Source: Closterium sp. Naga37s-1 (lineage: Eukaryota > Streptophyta > Zygnematophyceae > Desmidiales > Closteriaceae). Taken from it: 64,000 nt of DNA. Location of the stretch: assembly GCA_947471745.1 (NCBI GenBank), contig CANJKZ010000080.1, positions 1,161,501 through 1,225,500 on the forward strand, in the 5' to 3' direction. Below the pieces are notes generated by a model, which ran no database searches, was not told the DNA's origin, and saw only the letters and a list, made by a program, of their open reading frames with translations. Positions within the stretch are counted from its first letter, which is position 1. Each line of letters opens with the position of its first letter. The translations under genes were made by a program, and so were the position numbers. Below, piece by piece: positions 10,670-22,871 of this stretch.

Positions 10670-11880
10670 CTGCACCCCTTGAACTATTGGGTGTTGGACA
10701 CGGGCGCTGCTTGGACGATGACGCCGCGCAAGGACCTGCTGGACGACGTACGCGCTGCACCGATCAATGAGGTGTGCACTGCCTCTGGACACGCGCTGAA
10801 GGTGGCTGGTGCGGGACGAGCTGCGTGTAAGGGAGCGGATGGCAAGCCGGTGGTGCTGGACGACGTTCTCCTCGTTCCTGATCTCAAGGCCAACCTCATC
10901 TCCCTCCGTAAGCTTGGCAAGGCTGGGGTGAGCACTAGCACGGATGGGGCACGCACGTACAAGGGGCAGCTGGGCAATCGGGTGCTTTGGGATCTGCACA
11001 AGAGCAAGGACGTATACAAATCCATGTGGCAGCTGCCGGCGTTGGCGTGGCACGGTGGGGGGCAGACTGGAGAGGGGTCTGCATCCCAGGGGGAGTGCAA
11101 CGCCGTTGGAGGGGTTGGTGATAAAGTGTCGGCCAGATCTGGGGAGACGGATTGGGCAACGGCACGCCGACGCTTGGGGCACGTGGCAATGCTCTTGTTG
11201 AAGCAGTTGGAGAAAGATGGAGCCGTTAAGGGTCTGAAGCTGAACGGACCGCTCCAAAGTTTACCCGTTTCCCCTTCCATAGTGTGACTGGCAGGAGCAA
11301 GAAGCCTTTAGAGTTGGTCCACATGGACTTGGTGGGGCCGCTGCCGGTTCAGGGGCACAAGGGGGAGCGGTACTTTCTGACCATAGTGGATGATTGGAGC
11401 AGGCTTATGTGGGCATATCCGCTGAAGCAGAAGGACCACGCCGCCTCTACGATACGGGAAGATTGGCTGCCATTCGTGGAGAAGCAAGCGGAGTGTGTGG
11501 TGAAGCGGATTAGGACAGATCGGGGTGGTGAGTTCCTTGGAGTTGAGATGACGGCCTGGCTCAAGAAGCAAGGCATTTAGAGGGAGCTGACCACGGCTTA
11601 CACCCCACAGTCCAACGGTGTAGCAGAACGGGCGAACCGGACAATTCTGGAGACAGCTAGGGCGCTGCTCATAGAATCTGGGCTGGGCAACTTGATGTGG
11701 CCCCATGCTGTTCGGCACGCTACCAACGCTAGGAACAGGGTACTCACAAAGGTTGGGGATGACTCGTGGGTGCCGTTGGAGAGGTGGCTTGGGAGGAAGC
11801 CGCCAGTGGACATGCTAAGGGTGTTCGGTTGCATGGCAGTCGCCCACGTCCCCAAGACCTACCGCAATGCAACCTTTAAT
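10670..11880 (+). pseudogene. Protease and integrase regions of element A
   Basis: The aspartic protease site reads WVLDTGAAWTMTPR (DTGA at about 10693-10707). It is followed by a pre-integrase part with LGHVAMLLLKQLEK (about 11175) and an integrase catalytic core with MDLVGPLP (about 11325), TIVDDWSRLMWAYP (about 11380-11420) and TDRGGEFLG (about 11515), which are the D, D and E surroundings. A post-core part extends to about 11860. In the family these cut the polyprotein and insert the cDNA into the genome. The region is broken. Confidence 0.88.
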
Positions 11881-13173
11881 GGAAAATTCATCATTCAGAT
11901 GGACATATCAACGGCATTCCTCAATGGGATTTTAGAGGAGGATGTGTACATGACGCAGCCGCCTGGGTATGAGGATGGTACAAGCAGGGTGTGCAAGCTG
12001 AAAAAATCCATCTACGGTTTGAAGCAGGCGCCACGCTGCTAATACCAGAAGTTGGCAGCTGTTTTAGAGGAGATGGGATTCAGGACCAGCAGCTGTGATG
12101 AGAGCATCTTTCTCAAAGGGGAGGGGGAGAAGCTGGTGCTGTTTCTGGTCTACGTGGACGACATTCTTCTCTTTAGCAGCAGCATGAAGGAGATCCAGAA
12201 TGTGCAGCAGCATCTGATGGAGAACTTCAAGTGCAAGAACCTTGGAGAGGTAAAGTACTACCTCGGGATGCACGTGGAGAGGGATCCAGATCACAGGTGG
12301 TTGAAGCTGCACCAGGAGAAGTTCATCAAGGAGATGGGGGAGAAGTATGGGATTGAGAATGAGCGCAAGGTTGCAACTCCCCTGCCAGCAGAATTCAAGC
12401 CTGTGAAGGCTGCAGAGGATGAAGGGGTTGAAGCCGAGGAGCAGCAGCAATTTCAGTCCTTGGTGGTCAGCCTCTTGTCAGCAGCAGTTCACACGAGGCC
12501 TGACATCTCTTTCTCTGTTGGGCAGCTGGCAAGGGTGGTGCAGAATCCATCAGAGGAGCAGGTGGATGCAGCTGAGCGTGTGGTGAAGTATCTGAACTCT
12601 CACCCAAGCATTGGAGTTCAATACTCCGCATCTGCACAGGTGAAGCAGAAAGGGGTTGAGGTGCTGAAAGATAAGGGGGAGCGGCTTGGAGAAGACAAGC
12701 TATTTCTCACTTGCTTTACTGATGCTATGTGGGCTTCTGAGAAGGAGGATTCCTCATCTGTGGGAGGATACATCTGTGTAGTTGGGGGAGGACCTGTTAG
12801 TTGGAGGTCAAAGAAGCAGACGGAGACGGCACTCTCTTCCGTGGAGTCAGAGTACATGGCAATGTTTCACGGGGTGAAGGAGGTGATTTGGCTGAGGAGG
12901 CTGTTAGAGGAGATTGGCCAGGAGCAGAAGGTTGCTACGCCGCTGTTTTGTGATAGCAAGGGAGCTCTTGGGATGGCCAGGAACGCTGTGCTTCATGGGC
13001 TGAACAAGCACATGCGTATCAAGTGGCACTGGCTGCGTAAGGAGGTGAAGAGGGGGACGGTGAATCCGATCTACATCAAGACTCACCAGCAGCCAGCAGA
13101 CTTCCTCACCAAGAGGCTTGCGGATGAGCCTCATTGGCGTTGTGTGCGCATGAGTGGAATGAGCATGAACTAG
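11880..13173 (+). pseudogene. Reverse transcriptase and RNase H regions of element A
   Basis: Reverse transcriptase fingers/palm with [10 protein letters not shown] (about 11900) and SIYGLKQAP (about 12010), and the YVDD catalytic site at 12151-12162. RNase H follows with DAMWASEKEDSSSVGGY, SSVESEYMAM and the C-terminal KTHQQPADFLTK, ending at 13173 shortly before the polypurine tract. The homologous stretches of X, Y and 5555-7305 are antisense. It is the best-preserved pol part in the window, but upstream pol is broken. Confidence 0.9.
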
Positions 13174-13200
13174 CATGGAATGATGGGGATGCAGCCGGCA

Positions 13201-13215
13201 GGCTGAGGGGGAGTG
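13201..13215 (+). other. Polypurine tract of element A
   Basis: GGCTGAGGGGGAGTG immediately before the 3' LTR tip TGTTGGG at 13216. In LTR elements this is the plus-strand primer. Antisense copies are seen next to the LTRs ending at 6569, 44436 and 52609. Confidence 0.85.
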
Positions 13216-14295
13216 TGTTGGGTGCAAATTCACATTGCACAGCATCCTGCAGTCTGTTTGTACGAGTATGTGTGAACGAATGCATTTGGGTGTGGATGGA
13301 ATGTTCGTGTGTTTGTTTTCTTTCGCATTTTTCGCTTGATGCATTTGCAGGTACTCGCGCAATGTGCGCTTCGGCACAACATTGTACGCGCTATGAACAG
13401 TACAAGCAGAAAGGACGAGCTCGCAAAGGAACCCAAGATGGAAGCTTTGCGGTTCAACTTACTTGATTGCGCAGATTCAGTTCTATCCAATTCGAAATTG
13501 TACTGTTTTGTTTGGTTGACTATAGTGTAGCAGGGCAGGCACTATAGAGGTACAATTTAGGTGAAGGTTGGATGTTGTTTGTCTGTATCTGCATGCTACA
13601 GGGCCAGGGGAAACCAGCGGAACCAGCATTTGGCTGGTTGGGCAAAGACAAAACAGGTTCTGTTTTTAGGACCTGAACCTGGTTGTTGTTTTCCCAGGTT
13701 GGAAAAACAAGAGGTTGTTTACCACCTGCTGTTTTGTCCAGCCAGGTTGGTTCTGTTGCTTGGAATTATTTGGGATCATCCCTGGTTGTTCCCAGGTTGA
13801 TTCCCAAGGTCCTTGCTAGCTAGAGCTATTTATTCCTTCTCTGTTTGTACCTGAACATAGTCAATTTGATTCAAGCGAATTCCTTCCTTCCTGGAATTTC
13901 GTTTCTACACGGTACGACGGCGGAATGCTACCCGAGTCAACGCTAGTACGCTAGCACTCCAACGCTAGGCAAACGCTGTCCGAGCCATAACTCCGTAATG
14001 GCAGAACTTTTCGAAAGGCAACTTGGCTTATTTTACAGCTCTTGGAGCGAGCTTCGATATAGGAAACTCTCAGCTTAATCCGGTCGACGGTCTGCATGAT
14101 ACGTTGCGCGACGTTCAAGGTACTCTTGTTATTTTGGCTAACTCATTCTTGACTCCTCTCTCTACAAACTCGGACCCGAGGATAGGGGCTGGTCTTGTAC
14201 CAGGCACCGAAGGACCCTTGGAGGTGACCCCGAGGAGAGGTTTTAAGTTTGATTAAGTCTTAATAGCTTGAGTTTATTAGGCCCTTACACCAACA
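13216..14295 (+). repeat. F1 3' LTR of element A (1080 bp)
   Basis: Complete LTR with tips TGTTGGGTGC and CACCAACA. Its last 213 bases (14083-14295) are also the start of the 4288-bp tandem duplication. Confidence 0.92.
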
Positions 14296-14874
14296 AATTT
14301 CCTATATCGAACTCGCTCTAAGAGCTTTAAAATGAGCCAAGTTGCATCTCGAAAAGTTCTGCCATTGCGGAGTTATGGCTCGTGCCGTGTTTGCCTAGCA
14401 CTGGGGCGCTAGCATACTAGCGTTGACTCGGGTAGCATTCCGCCGTCGCACCGTGTAGAAACGAAATTCCAGCAAGGAAGGAATTCGCTTGAATCAATTG
14501 AAACTATATACAGGTACAAACAGAGAAGGAAAAAATAGTTCTAGCTAACAAGGACCTTGCTACATTATAGTCAAGCAAACAAAACAGTACAATTTTGAGT
14601 TGGATAGAACTGAATCTGCGCAATCAATTCAACCGAACTGCAAAGCTTCCATCTTGGGTTCCTTCGCGAGCTCGTCCTTTCTGCTTGCACTGTTCATAAC
14701 GCGTACAATCTTGTGCCGAAGCGCACAATGCGCGAGTACCTGCAAATGCTTCAAGCAAAAATTGCGAAAGCAAACAAAAACACGAACATTACATTCATAC
14801 GCAAATGCATTCGCATACGCATACTCGTACAAACAGACGGCAGGATGTCGTGCAATGTGAATTTGCACCCAACA
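14296..14874 (-). repeat. F1 LTR fragment, antisense (copy 1)
   Basis: Antisense F1 LTR piece ending with the CCCAACA tip at 14874 and lacking the CCAGGTT-rich centre. It lies back to back with the 3' LTR of element A. Next to it the satellite resumes at the point matching about 28511 in the array of derivative C. Confidence 0.82.
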
Positions 14875-17624
14875 ATAGTAAGCGCTGTGCTTACCCATAT
14901 GGTTGGTACTAAGAGAAAGCGTTACTTACCCGTGTGGTTGGTATCAAGAATAAGTGCGTTACGTACCCATGTGTTTGGTATTTATAGTAGATGCTTCACT
15001 TACTCGTGTGGTTGTTACTAAAGATTTTGTGCGTTACTTATCCGTATGGTTGGTACGATGAGTAAGTGCGTTACTTACCAGCGTCGTTGGTACTGAGAGT
15101 AAGTGCATTACTTACCTGTGTGGTTGGTACTAAGAGTAAGTGTGTTACTTACCCTTGGTGTTGGTACTAAGAGTAAGTGCGTTACTTACCCGTATGTTTG
15201 GTACTAACACTAAGAGAAAGTGTGTTACTTACCTGCGTGGTTGGTACTACAAGTAAATGTGTTACCTACCCATGTTGTTGGTACCAAGAAAAAGTGTGGT
15301 ACTTACTCGTATAGTTGGTACTAAGAGTGAGTGCGTTACTTACCCGTGTGGTTGGTACTAATAGTAAGTCCGTTACTTGGTCGTGTTGTTGGTACTAGGA
15401 CTTTACTTATCCGTATGCTTGGTACTAAGGGTGAGTGCGTTACTTACCTATGTGGTTGGTGCTAAGAGTAAGTGCGTTATTTACTCGAGTGGTTGGTGCT
15501 AAAAGTTAGTGCATTAATTAACGGTGTAGCTGGTTTTAAGAGTAAATGCGTTGCTTACCTAGGCGTTTGGTATAAATAGTAAGTGCGGTATTTACCCATG
15601 CTGTTGGTACTAAGAATAAGCGTTACTAATCCGTGTGGTTGGTATTATGAGTAAACAAATTACTTACTCGTATGGTTGCTACTACGAATAAGTGCGTTAC
15701 TTTTCCATGTTGATGGTATTAATAGTATGCGTGGTACTTACCCATCTGATCGGTACTTAGAGTAAGTGCGTAACTTACCCGTTTGGCTGGTAAGGCACAT
15801 GCGTTCCCGTATGGTTGGTACTAAGAGTATGCGCGCTACATACCCATGCGGTTGGTGCTTAGAGTAAGTTCGTTACCTACCCGTATGATTGGTACTACGA
15901 CTATGTCTATTACTTATCTGTGTGGTCGGTACTCTTAGTACGTGCGTTATTTACCCGTGTGGTTGATACTAAGAGTAAATGCGTTACTTAGCCGTATGGT
16001 TGGTACTAAAAGTAAGTGCGTTACATATCCATGTGGTTGGTGCTAAGAGTAAATGCTTTACTTAACTGTGTAGCTGGTTCTAAGACTAATTGCGCTGCTT
16101 ACCTGTGCGTTTGCCACAAACAGTATGTGCGGTACTTATCCATACTGTTGCTACTAAGACTTGTGTTACTTACCCATGTGCTTGGTACTAAAGAGTAAGT
16201 GCGTTATTTTCCTTGTGGTTGGATCTAAGAGAAAGTGCGTTATTTATCCGTTTGGTCGGTACTAAGAATAAGTGCGTTACTTACCGGTATTGTGGTACGA
16301 AGAGAAAGTGCGTGACTTACGCATGTGGTTGGTACTAAGAGTAAGTGCGTTATTTACGCGTGTGATCGGTACTAGAGTACGTGCCTTACTTATCCGTGTG
16401 GTTGGTACTATATTTAAGCGTTACATACCTGTGTGGTTGGTACTAGTAGATGCGTTAGTTACCCGTGTGGTCGGTACTAAGAGTAAGTGTGTTATCTACC
16501 CATATGGTTGATGCTAAGAGTAGGTGCGTCAGGGCTGGTACTAACAGTAAGTGCGTAACTTTACCATTTGGTAGGTACCAACAGTCCGTGTGGATGGTAC
16601 TATATGTAAGCGTTACTTCCCGTGTAGTTGATACTAAGAATAAGTGCGTTACTTACCCGTATGGTCGGTACTAAGAGTTCGTGCGTTACTTATCCGTATG
16701 GTTGGTACTTAAGAGTAACTGCGTTACTGACCCGTGTGGTTGGTACTAAGGGTAAGCGTTACTTACTTATATGGTTGGTACTAAAAGTAAGTGGGATACT
16801 AACTTGAGTGGTTGGTATCAAGAATAAGTGCGTTATTTACCCGTATCGTTGGTGCTAATAGTAAGTGCGTTATTTACCTATGATTAGTGGTAAGAGTGGG
16901 TGCGTTACTTACCCGTTTGGTTGGTACTATGTGTAAGCGTTACTTACCCATATGCTTGGTACTAAAAGTAAGTGCGTTACTTACCCGTGTGGTTGGTACT
17001 AGGGGTAAGTGCACTATTTACCCATGTCGTCGATACTAAGAGTACGTGCGCTACTTACCCGTATGGTAGGTATTTAAGAGTAAGCGTTACTGACCCGTGT
17101 GGCTGGTATTAAGAGTAAGTGCGGTACTCACCTATGTGGTTGGTATTAAGTGTAATCGTTACATATCCATATGGTTGGTACTAAGAGTATGTGCGTTACT
17201 TACCTATGTGGTTGGTATTAAGAATAAGTGCGTTACTTACCCGTACGATTGGTGCTAATACTAAGTAGTAAGAGTAAGTGTGTTGGTTACCCGTATCGTT
17301 GGTACTAAGAGCAAGTGCGTCACTTACCAGTGTGGCGGCTGGTACTAAAAGTGAGTGCGTTACTTTCCCATAAGCTTGGTACTAGGAGTAAGTACGTTAT
17401 TTTCCTGTACGGTTGGTACTGAGTAATGTGCGTTATTTACCCGTATTGTTGGTACTAGGAGTAAGTGTTTGACTTACGCATGTAGTTGAAACTAAGAATA
17501 TGTGCTATATTTACTCATGTGGTTGGTACTAAGAGTACGTGCGTTACTTACCCGTATGGTTGGTACTATGTGTAAGTGTTACTTACCCGTGTGGTTGTAT
17601 TAAGAGTAAGTATGTTACTTACCC
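14875..17624 (+). repeat. 37-bp satellite, forward array (2.75 kb, copy 1)
   Basis: About 74 units. The variant order matches 28511-30567 of derivative C (for example the KATTTTGTGCGTTA-type variant near 15015 and 28680), then extends further. Short open frames with VGTKSKCVTYPYGWY-like text are translations of the repeat, not genes. A clean unit is 15160-15196. Confidence 0.92.
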
Positions 17625-18583
17625 GCTGTTTGTACGAGTATGCGTGTGCGAATGCATTTGGGTGTGAATGGAATGTTCGTATGTTTGTTTTCTTTCACAA
17701 TTTTCGCGTGATGAATTTGCAGGTACTCGCGCAATTTGCGCTTCGGCACAACATTGTACGCGTTATGAACAGTGCAAGCAGAAAGGACGAGCTCGCAAAG
17801 GAACCCAAGATGGAAGCTTTGCGGTTCGGTTGAATTGGTTGCGCAGATTCAGTTCAATCCAACTCGAAATTGTATTGTTTTGTTTGGTTGACTATAGTGT
17901 AGCAGGGCAGGCACTATAGGGGTACAAATAAGGTGAAGGTTGGATGTTGTTTATCTGTATCTGCATGCTACAGGGCCTGGGGAAACCAGCGGAACCAGCA
18001 TTTGGCTGGTTGGGCAAAGACAAAACAGGTTCTGCTTTTAGGACCTGAACCTGGTTGTTGTTTTCCCAAGTTGGAAAAACAGAATCAGAGGTTGTTTACC
18101 AACCCACCACCTGCTGTTTTGTCCAGCCAGGTTGGTTCTGTTGCTTGAAATTATTTAGGATCATCCCTGGTTGTTCCCAGGTTGATTCCTAAGGTCCTTG
18201 CTAGTTAGAACTATTTATTCAAAATTGATATAGTCAAAATTGATTCAAGCGAATTCCTTGCTGGAATTTCGTTTCTACGCGGTGCGACGGCGGAATGCTA
18301 CCCGGGTCAACGCTAGTATGCAAGCACCCAGTGCTAGGCAACTCTGTACGAGCAATTACTCCATAATCCGATCGACGGTCTGCATGATACGTTGCGCGAC
18401 GTTCAAGGTACTCTTGTTATTTTGGCTAACTCATTCTTGACTCCTCTCTCTACAAACTCGGACCCGAGGATAGGGGCTGGTCTTGTACCAGGCACCGAAG
18501 GACCCTTGGAGGTGACCCCGAGGAGAGGTTTTAAGTTTGATTAAGTCTTAATAGCTTGAGTTTATTAGGCCCTTACACCAACA
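17625..18583 (+). repeat. Mosaic F1 LTR, sense (duplication junction)
   Basis: Sense F1 LTR lacking its first bases. The part up to 18370 belongs to copy 1, and the part from 18371 to the CACCAACA tip at 18583 is copy 2 of the element-A LTR end. The mosaic itself shows the crossover point. Confidence 0.85.
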
Positions 18584-19162
18584 AATTTCCTATATCGAAC
18601 TCGCTCTAAGAGCTTTAAAATGAGCCAAGTTGCATCTCGAAAAGTTCTGCCATTGCGGAGTTATGGCTCGTGCCGTGTTTGCCTAGCACTGGGGCGCTAG
18701 CATACTAGCGTTGACTCGGGTAGCATTCCGCCGTCGCACCGTGTAGAAACGAAATTCCAGCAAGGAAGGAATTCGCTTGAATCAATTGAAACTATATACA
18801 GGTACAAACAGAGAAGGAAAAAATAGTTCTAGCTAACAAGGACCTTGCTACATTATAGTCAAGCAAACAAAACAGTACAATTTTGAGTTGGATAGAACTG
18901 AATCTGCGCAATCAATTCAACCGAACTGCAAAGCTTCCATCTTGGGTTCCTTCGCGAGCTCGTCCTTTCTGCTTGCACTGTTCATAACGCGTACAATCTT
19001 GTGCCGAAGCGCACAATGCGCGAGTACCTGCAAATGCTTCAAGCAAAAATTGCGAAAGCAAACAAAAACACGAACATTACATTCATACGCAAATGCATTC
19101 GCATACGCATACTCGTACAAACAGACGGCAGGATGTCGTGCAATGTGAATTTGCACCCAACA
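18584..19162 (-). repeat. F1 LTR fragment, antisense (copy 2)
   Basis: Duplicate of 14296-14874, offset 4288; no difference noticed. Confidence 0.82.
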
Positions 19163-21912
19163 ATAGTAAGCGCTGTGCTTACCCATATGGTTGGTACTAA
19201 GAGAAAGCGTTACTTACCCGTGTGGTTGGTATCAAGAATAAGTGCGTTACGTACCCATGTGTTTGGTATTTATAGTAGATGCTTCACTTACTCGTGTGGT
19301 TGTTACTAAAGATTTTGTGCGTTACTTATCCGTATGGTTGGTACGATGAGTAAGTGCGTTACTTACCAGCGTCGTTGGTACTGAGAGTAAGTGCATTACT
19401 TACCTGTGTGGTTGGTACTAAGAGTAAGTGTGTTACTTACCCTTGGTGTTGGTACTAAGAGTAAGTGCGTTACTTACCCGTATGTTTGGTACTAACACTA
19501 AGAGAAAGTGTGTTACTTACCTGCGTGGTTGGTACTACAAGTAAATGTGTTACCTACCCATGTTGTTGGTACCAAGAAAAAGTGTGGTACTTACTCGTAT
19601 AGTTGGTACTAAGAGTGAGTGCGTTACTTACCCGTGTGGTTGGTACTAATAGTAAGTCCGTTACTTGGTCGTGTTGTTGGTACTAGGACTTTACTTATCC
19701 GTATGCTTGGTACTAAGGGTGAGTGCGTTACTTACCTATGTGGTTGGTGCTAAGAGTAAGTGCGTTATTTACTCGAGTGGTTGGTGCTAAAAGTTAGTGC
19801 ATTAATTAACGGTGTAGCTGGTTTTAAGAGTAAATGCGTTGCTTACCTAGGCGTTTGGTATAAATAGTAAGTGCGGTATTTACCCATGCTGTTGGTACTA
19901 AGAATAAGCGTTACTAATCCGTGTGGTTGGTATTATGAGTAAACAAATTACTTACTCGTATGGTTGCTACTACGAATAAGTGCGTTACTTTTCCATGTTG
20001 ATGGTATTAATAGTATGCGTGGTACTTACCCATCTGATCGGTACTTAGAGTAAGTGCGTAACTTACCCGTTTGGCTGGTAAGGCACATGCGTTCCCGTAT
20101 GGTTGGTACTAAGAGTATGCGCGCTACATACCCATGCGGTTGGTGCTTAGAGTAAGTTCGTTACCTACCCGTATGATTGGTACTACGACTATGTCTATTA
20201 CTTATCTGTGTGGTCGGTACTCTTAGTACGTGCGTTATTTACCCGTGTGGTTGATACTAAGAGTAAATGCGTTACTTAGCCGTATGGTTGGTACTAAAAG
20301 TAAGTGCGTTACATATCCATGTGGTTGGTGCTAAGAGTAAATGCTTTACTTAACTGTGTAGCTGGTTCTAAGACTAATTGCGCTGCTTACCTGTGCGTTT
20401 GCCACAAACAGTATGTGCGGTACTTATCCATACTGTTGCTACTAAGACTTGTGTTACTTACCCATGTGCTTGGTACTAAAGAGTAAGTGCGTTATTTTCC
20501 TTGTGGTTGGATCTAAGAGAAAGTGCGTTATTTATCCGTTTGGTCGGTACTAAGAATAAGTGCGTTACTTACCGGTATTGTGGTACGAAGAGAAAGTGCG
20601 TGACTTACGCATGTGGTTGGTACTAAGAGTAAGTGCGTTATTTACGCGTGTGATCGGTACTAGAGTACGTGCCTTACTTATCCGTGTGGTTGGTACTATA
20701 TTTAAGCGTTACATACCTGTGTGGTTGGTACTAGTAGATGCGTTAGTTACCCGTGTGGTCGGTACTAAGAGTAAGTGTGTTATCTACCCATATGGTTGAT
20801 GCTAAGAGTAGGTGCGTCAGGGCTGGTACTAACAGTAAGTGCGTAACTTTACCATTTGGTAGGTACCAACAGTCCGTGTGGATGGTACTATATGTAAGCG
20901 TTACTTCCCGTGTAGTTGATACTAAGAATAAGTGCGTTACTTACCCGTATGGTCGGTACTAAGAGTTCGTGCGTTACTTATCCGTATGGTTGGTACTTAA
21001 GAGTAACTGCGTTACTGACCCGTGTGGTTGGTACTAAGGGTAAGCGTTACTTACTTATATGGTTGGTACTAAAAGTAAGTGGGATACTAACTTGAGTGGT
21101 TGGTATCAAGAATAAGTGCGTTATTTACCCGTATCGTTGGTGCTAATAGTAAGTGCGTTATTTACCTATGATTAGTGGTAAGAGTGGGTGCGTTACTTAC
21201 CCGTTTGGTTGGTACTATGTCTAAGCTTTACTTACCCATATGCTTGGTACTAAAAGTAAGTGCGTTACTTACCCGTGTGGTTGGTACTAGGGGTAAGTGC
21301 ACTATTTACCCATGTCGTCGATACTAAGAGTACGTGCGCTACTTACCCGTATGGTAGGTATTTAAGAGTAAGCGTTACTGACCCGTGTGGCTGGTATTAA
21401 GAGTAAGTGCGGTACTCACCTATGTGGTTGGTATTAAGTGTAATCGTTACATATCCATATGGTTGGTACTAAGAGTATGTGCGTTACTTACCTATGTGGT
21501 TGGTATTAAGAATAAGTGCGTTACTTACCCGTACGATTGGTGCTAATACTAAGTAGTAAGAGTAAGTGTGTTGGTTACCCGTATCGTTGGTACTAAGAGC
21601 AAGTGCGTCACTTACCAGTGTGGCGGCTGGTACTAAAAGTGAGTGCGTTACTTTCCCATAAGCTTGGTACTAGGAGTAAGTACGTTATTTTCCTGTATGG
21701 TTGGTACTGAGTAATGTGCGTTATTTACCCGTATTGTTGGTACTAGGAGTAAGTGTTTGACTTACGCATGTAGTTGAAACTAAGAATATGTGCTATATTT
21801 ACTCATGTGGTTGGTACTAAGAGTACGTGCGTTACTTACCCGTATGGTTGGTACTATGTGTAAGTGTTACTTACCCGTGTGGTTGTATTAAGAGTAAGTA
21901 TGTTACTTACCC
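19163..21912 (+). repeat. 37-bp satellite, forward array (copy 2)
   Basis: Duplicate of 14875-17624, about 74 units, with a few substitutions (for example near 21220 and 21699). Confidence 0.92.
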
Positions 21913-22871
21913 GCTGTTTGTACGAGTATGCGTGTGCGAATGCATTTGGGTGTGAATGGAATGTTCGTATGTTTGTTTTCTTTCACAATTTTCGCGTGAT
22001 GAATTTGCAGGTACTCGCGCAATTTGCGCTTCGGCACAACATTGTACGCGTTATGAACAGTGCAAGCAGAAAGGACGAGCTCGCAAAGGAACCCAAGATG
22101 GAAGCTTTGCGGTTCGGTTGAATTGGTTGCGCAGATTCAGTTCAATCCAACTCGAAATTGTATTGTTTTGTTTGGTTGACTATAGTGCAGCAGGGCAGGC
22201 ACTATAGGGGTACAAATAAGGTGAAGGTTGGATGTTGTTTATCTGTATCTGCATGCTACAGGGCCTGGGGAAACCAGCGGAACCAGCATTTGGCTGGTTG
22301 GGCAAAGACAAAACAGGTTCTGCTTTTAGGACCTGAACCTGGTTGTTGTTTTCCCAAGTTGGAAAAACAGAATCAGAGGTTGTTTACCAACCCACCACCT
22401 GCTGTTTTGTCCAGCCAGGTTGGTTCTGTTGCTTGAAATTATTTAGGATCATCCCTGGTTGTTCCCAGGTTGATTCCTAAGGTCCTTGCTAGTTAGAACT
22501 ATTTATTCAAAATTGATATAGTCAAAATTGATTCAAGCGAATTCCTTGCTGGAATTTCGTTTCTACGCGGTGCGATGGCGGAATGCTACCCGGGTCAACG
22601 CTAGTATGCAAGCGCCCAGTGCTAGGCAACTCTGTACGAGCAATTACTCCATAATCCGATCGACGGTCTGCAAGATACGCTGCGCGACGTTCAAGGTGCT
22701 CTTGCTATTTTGGCTAAGTCATTCTTGATCCCTCTCTCTACAAACTCGGACCTGAGGATAGGGGCTGGTCTTGTACCAGGCACCCAAGGACCCTTGGAGG
22801 TGACCCCGAGGAGAGGTTTTAAGTTTGATTATGTCTTCGTAGCTTGAGTTTATTAGGCCCTTACACCAACA
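21913..22871 (+). repeat. F1 LTR, sense, standard subtype
   Basis: Sense LTR lacking its first bases. Its tail (22659-22871) differs from the element-A tail and is probably the original end of this LTR. It ends CACCAACA at 22871 and is followed directly by reverse-orientation satellite. Confidence 0.85.

Larger units (their letters stand above)
8401..14295 (+). mobile_element. F1 Copia element A, most complete sense copy
   Basis: Ty1/Copia retrotransposon fossil, 5.9 kb. The parts in order are 5' LTR 8401-9464, primer site 9468-9479, gag from 9512, protease, integrase, reverse transcriptase, RNase H to 13173, polypurine tract 13201-13215 and 3' LTR 13216-14295. The Copia order (integrase before RT) is clear. 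The LTRs differ at roughly 28 of 1064 positions by eye (2-3%), so the insertion is fairly young on a plant-like clock. The element is broken, with several breaks in pol; the gag start and the RT-RNase H stretch remain long and open. It interrupts a 37-bp satellite array (7662-8400 on the left, 14875 onward on the right). Confidence 0.92.
14083..18370. repeat. 4288-bp tandem duplication, copy 1
   Basis: This segment is repeated at 18371-22658 with a constant offset of 4288 bases. It comprises the end of an F1 LTR, an antisense F1 LTR fragment (14296-14874), a forward satellite array (14875-17624) and the first part of another sense F1 LTR (17625-18370). By eye the copies differ at only about ten positions (for example near 16932/21220, 17411/21699 and 18287/22575), about 0.2%. 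Both breakpoints fall at the same point within sense F1 LTRs, as expected for unequal crossing over between LTRs. Confidence 0.92.
18371..22658. repeat. 4288-bp tandem duplication, copy 2
   Basis: Second copy of 14083-18370, with about 0.2% difference by eye. It ends where the sense LTR continues with a distinct tail (22659-22871). Confidence 0.92.

Noticed and set aside
14875-17624. Many short open frames with VGTKSKCVTYPYGWY and LPVWLVLRVSALLTRV text in the satellite arrays
   Set aside because: They are translations of the 37-bp unit in cycling frames. No start context, no codon-level conservation and frequent stops.
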